A stretch of DNA of 5,973 nucleotides from Burkholderiales bacterium (GTDB lineage Bacteria; Pseudomonadota; Gammaproteobacteria; Burkholderiales; Burkholderiaceae). The stretch spans positions 1 to 5,973 of the forward strand of contig CANFNO010000198.1 of the NCBI GenBank assembly GCA_947447845.1, in the 5' to 3' direction. This document shows positions 4,605-5,973 of the stretch, piece by piece. The notes under the pieces are model-generated. The model saw nothing but the letters and a program-made list of their open reading frames with translations, searched no databases and had not been told where the DNA came from. The position numbers were made by a program, and so were the translations under genes. Each line of letters starts with the position of its first letter. Position 1 is the first letter of the stretch.

Positions 4605-5513
4605 TCAAGGGGAGTTGGTCCACCAGGTCTCGCCCAGTTGGCTCTGCAGCCATTGAATGAAGCTGCTCACCTTGGCCGGTACCTGACGCGGCGAGGGATA
4701 GACAGCGTGGATCTCTTGCGAGGGCAACGACCATTCGGTCAGCACCGGCTGCACCGCGCCCGATTGCACGGACTCGTACGCCACATACCAGGGCAGGGCC
4801 GCAAGCCCCATGTCGCCGCGCGCCGCAGACAGCAGAGCCGACAGGTTGTTGGAGCGCAGCGCGCCACGCACGCTGGTGGGGTGCAGCCGCCCGTCCGCGC
4901 CGGTGAAGAGCCACCGCGCATCCCCCTGCACGGTGCTGTAGACCAAGGCCTCGTGCGCTGCCAGATCCTCCGGGTTGTGCGGCACACCGCGCTCTGCCAG
5001 GTAAGCGGGTGAGCCCACCACCACCCAGGGATTGATGCCCAGAAACCGCGCGCCGAGCGTGGAGTCAGCCAGGCGGCCCATGCGGATGGCCACATCAATG
5101 CCCTGCTCCACCAGGTCCACATAGCGGTCCTCAAAGGTCAGCTCGATCTGCAATTTGGGATTCTGCTTCATGAAACGCATCACCAAGGGCACCAGCACCC
5201 GTCGGCCGAACGCCACCGAGGTGCTGATGCGCAAGGCCCCCTGCACCTGCGACTGCAGCAGTGCCGCCACCGACTGGGCTTCTTCAAAATGGTGGTCAAT
5301 CAGTTTGCATTTCTCGTAATACAAAAGCCCGATTTCAGTCGGTGTCACACCATGCGTGGAACGGTGCAGCAGGCGCGAGCCGAGCTGTGCCTCCAACTGC
5401 GCCACCACCTTGGTGGCAGAGGGCTGGCCGATACCCAGCTCGGCTGCAGCCTTGCTAAAAGAGCCCAGGTCCACCACCCGGATAAAGAGCCTCACGGCAT
5501 ACAAGTTGTCCAT
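4605..5513 (-). CDS. LysR-type transcriptional regulator, probable regulator of gcl (302 aa)
   Basis: Residues 1-60 form the LysR winged helix-turn-helix (FIRVVDLGSFSKAAAELGIG, PSATKVVAQLEAQLGSRLL, THGVTPTEIGLLYYE). The linker helix covers about 62-90. The effector domain begins at GALRISTSVAFGRRVLVPL and includes DVAIRMGRLADSTLGARFLG, so it also belongs to the CrgA-like/DhcR-like branch. It is about as long as the LysR protein at 3248 but clearly diverged from it, so the two are not a recent duplication. It is divergent from gcl across a 140-base gap that contains a perfect LysR box. This arrangement suggests control of glyoxylate/glycerate metabolism, possibly with glyoxylate or a related acid as effector. 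The effector is inferred only from context. The ribosome binding site is weak. Confidence 0.94.
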   Translation of the reverse strand: MDNLYAVRLFIRVVDLGSFSKAAAELGIGQPSATKVVAQLEAQLGSRLLHRSTHGVTPTEIGLLYYEKCKLIDHHFEEAQSVAALLQSQVQGALRISTSVAFGRRVLVPLVMRFMKQNPKLQIELTFEDRYVDLVEQGIDVAIRMGRLADSTLGARFLGINPWVVVGSPAYLAERGVPHNPEDLAAHEALVYSTVQGDARWLFTGADGRLHPTSVRGALRSNNLSALLSAARGDMGLAALPWYVAYESVQSGAVQPVLTEWSLPSQEIHAVYPSPRQVPAKVSSFIQWLQSQLGETWWTNSP

Positions 5514-5548
5514 GCGTCAAGTATTCCACGCAGGTCGCCCGTCGCCCC

Positions 5549-5563
5549 ATTCCAATTTGGAAT
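5549..5563. promoter_or_regulatory. LysR box in the LysR-gcl divergent promoter region
   Basis: ATTCCAATTTGGAAT is a perfect 15-base palindrome with a central T. T5550 and A5562 give the symmetric T-N11-A signature of LysR recognition sites. The half-site ATTCC recurs at 5523-5527 and 5586-5590, and a separate palindrome CCGTTAACGG covers 5589-5598. The second ATTCC lies about 37 bases towards gcl, compatible with an activation site nearer the gcl promoter. Confidence 0.72.
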
Positions 5564-5653
5564 AACCGTAATGCTGCAGCAGGCTATTCCGTTAACGGCG
5601 CCCGCCACAGACACTTGCCCCACTGAATTAGCAACCCCAACTGGAGATTGAAT

Positions 5654-5973
5654 ATGGCAAAGATGAAGGCCGCCATGGCTGCCGTGCTGGTGATGGAAAA
5701 AGAAGGCATTACCCAAGCGTTTGGAGTACCGGGTGCAGCCATCAATCCGCTTTATGCAGCGCTGCGTGAACGTGCATCGATCTCGCACATTCTGGCCCGC
5801 CACGTGGAAGGCGCCTCTCACATGGCCGAGGGCTACACCCGCGCCAAGGCCGGCAACATCGGTGTCTGCATCGGCACCAGCGGCCCCGCCGGCACCGACA
5901 TGATCACCGGCCTGTATTCGGCGATTGCCGATAGCATTCCGATTCTGTGCATCACCGGCCAGGCACCGCGTGC
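5654..5973 (+). CDS. gcl: Glyoxylate carboligase (tartronate-semialdehyde synthase), N-terminal 106 residues
   Basis: This ThDP- and FAD-dependent enzyme joins two glyoxylate molecules into tartronate semialdehyde and CO2, in the cytoplasm, feeding glycerate formation. The visible part is most of the N-terminal pyrimidine-binding domain and is close to E. coli Gcl: [19 protein letters not shown] (14-32), [20 protein letters not shown] (45-64) and [19 protein letters not shown]51 stands where nearly all other ThDP enzymes of the acetolactate synthase group have the activating glutamate. Valine there is the known hallmark of Gcl and separates it from acetolactate synthase. GGAG (5643-5646) lies seven bases before the ATG. 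The C-terminal part (full length near 590 residues) is beyond the window, where hyi and glxR/garR homologues are commonly found. It is likely controlled by the divergent LysR protein. Confidence 0.95.
   Translation, partial: MAKMKAAMAAVLVMEKEGITQAFGVPGAAINPLYAALRERASISHILARHVEGASHMAEGYTRAKAGNIGVCIGTSGPAGTDMITGLYSAIADSIPILCITGQAPR

Noticed and set aside
4446..5012. Plus-strand open frame of 188 codons spanning the VOC gene end and the LysR gene
   Set aside because: It overlaps two well-supported genes in other frames and its product has no recognisable features.
5492..5821. Minus-strand open frame of 109 codons over the start of gcl
   Set aside because: It is antisense to gcl, which is recognised residue by residue, and it covers the divergent promoter region.

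Overview
The window looks like a chromosomal segment of a betaproteobacterium. The nrtA–nasT nitrate-assimilation arrangement, the LysR–gcl pair, the moderately high GC and the codon use suggest Burkholderiales, probably Comamonadaceae-like; this placement is inference. It is densely packed with ordinary metabolic genes. I see no insertion sequence, tRNA, rRNA, CRISPR array or phage gene.

Nitrate region (1-1709, all minus strand). A nasT gene (ANTAR-domain antiterminator, 957-1604) is followed by a 409-base non-coding region and then the 5' part of nrtA, the nitrate-binding protein of an ABC transporter. The non-coding region is the richest part of the window. Read 5'->3' on the minus strand it holds an NtrC-like site (898-914), a large imperfect inverted repeat with a terminator-like hairpin at its centre (771-875), a good sigma-54 -24/-12 element (712-727), three hairpins with six-base loops that each carry the ANTAR-target signature A1/G4, and a strong U-tailed intrinsic terminator just before the nrtA ribosome binding site. 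The reading is that NtrC and sigma-54 start transcription under nitrogen limitation, and NasT then decides whether the transcript passes the terminator. Three regularly spaced hairpins, where the known motif has two, are the most unusual feature here.

Central region (1706-4591). A minus-strand cluster holds an AhpD/carboxymuconolactone decarboxylase-like protein, a 59-residue remnant of a DUF1348 (SnoaL/NTF2-like) protein, and a PNPOx-like flavin split-barrel protein. Divergent from it is a LysR-type regulator (CrgA-like), followed by a small VOC-superfamily protein. The divergent promoter region contains several inverted repeats. The set looks like a small regulated redox or detoxification cluster of unknown substrate, with one member truncated by an apparent deletion.

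Glyoxylate region (4605-5973). A second LysR regulator is divergent from gcl (glyoxylate carboligase, cut by the window end). A perfect 15-base palindrome with a T-N11-A LysR box lies between them, suggesting that this regulator controls gcl and the glyoxylate/glycerate pathway expected downstream.
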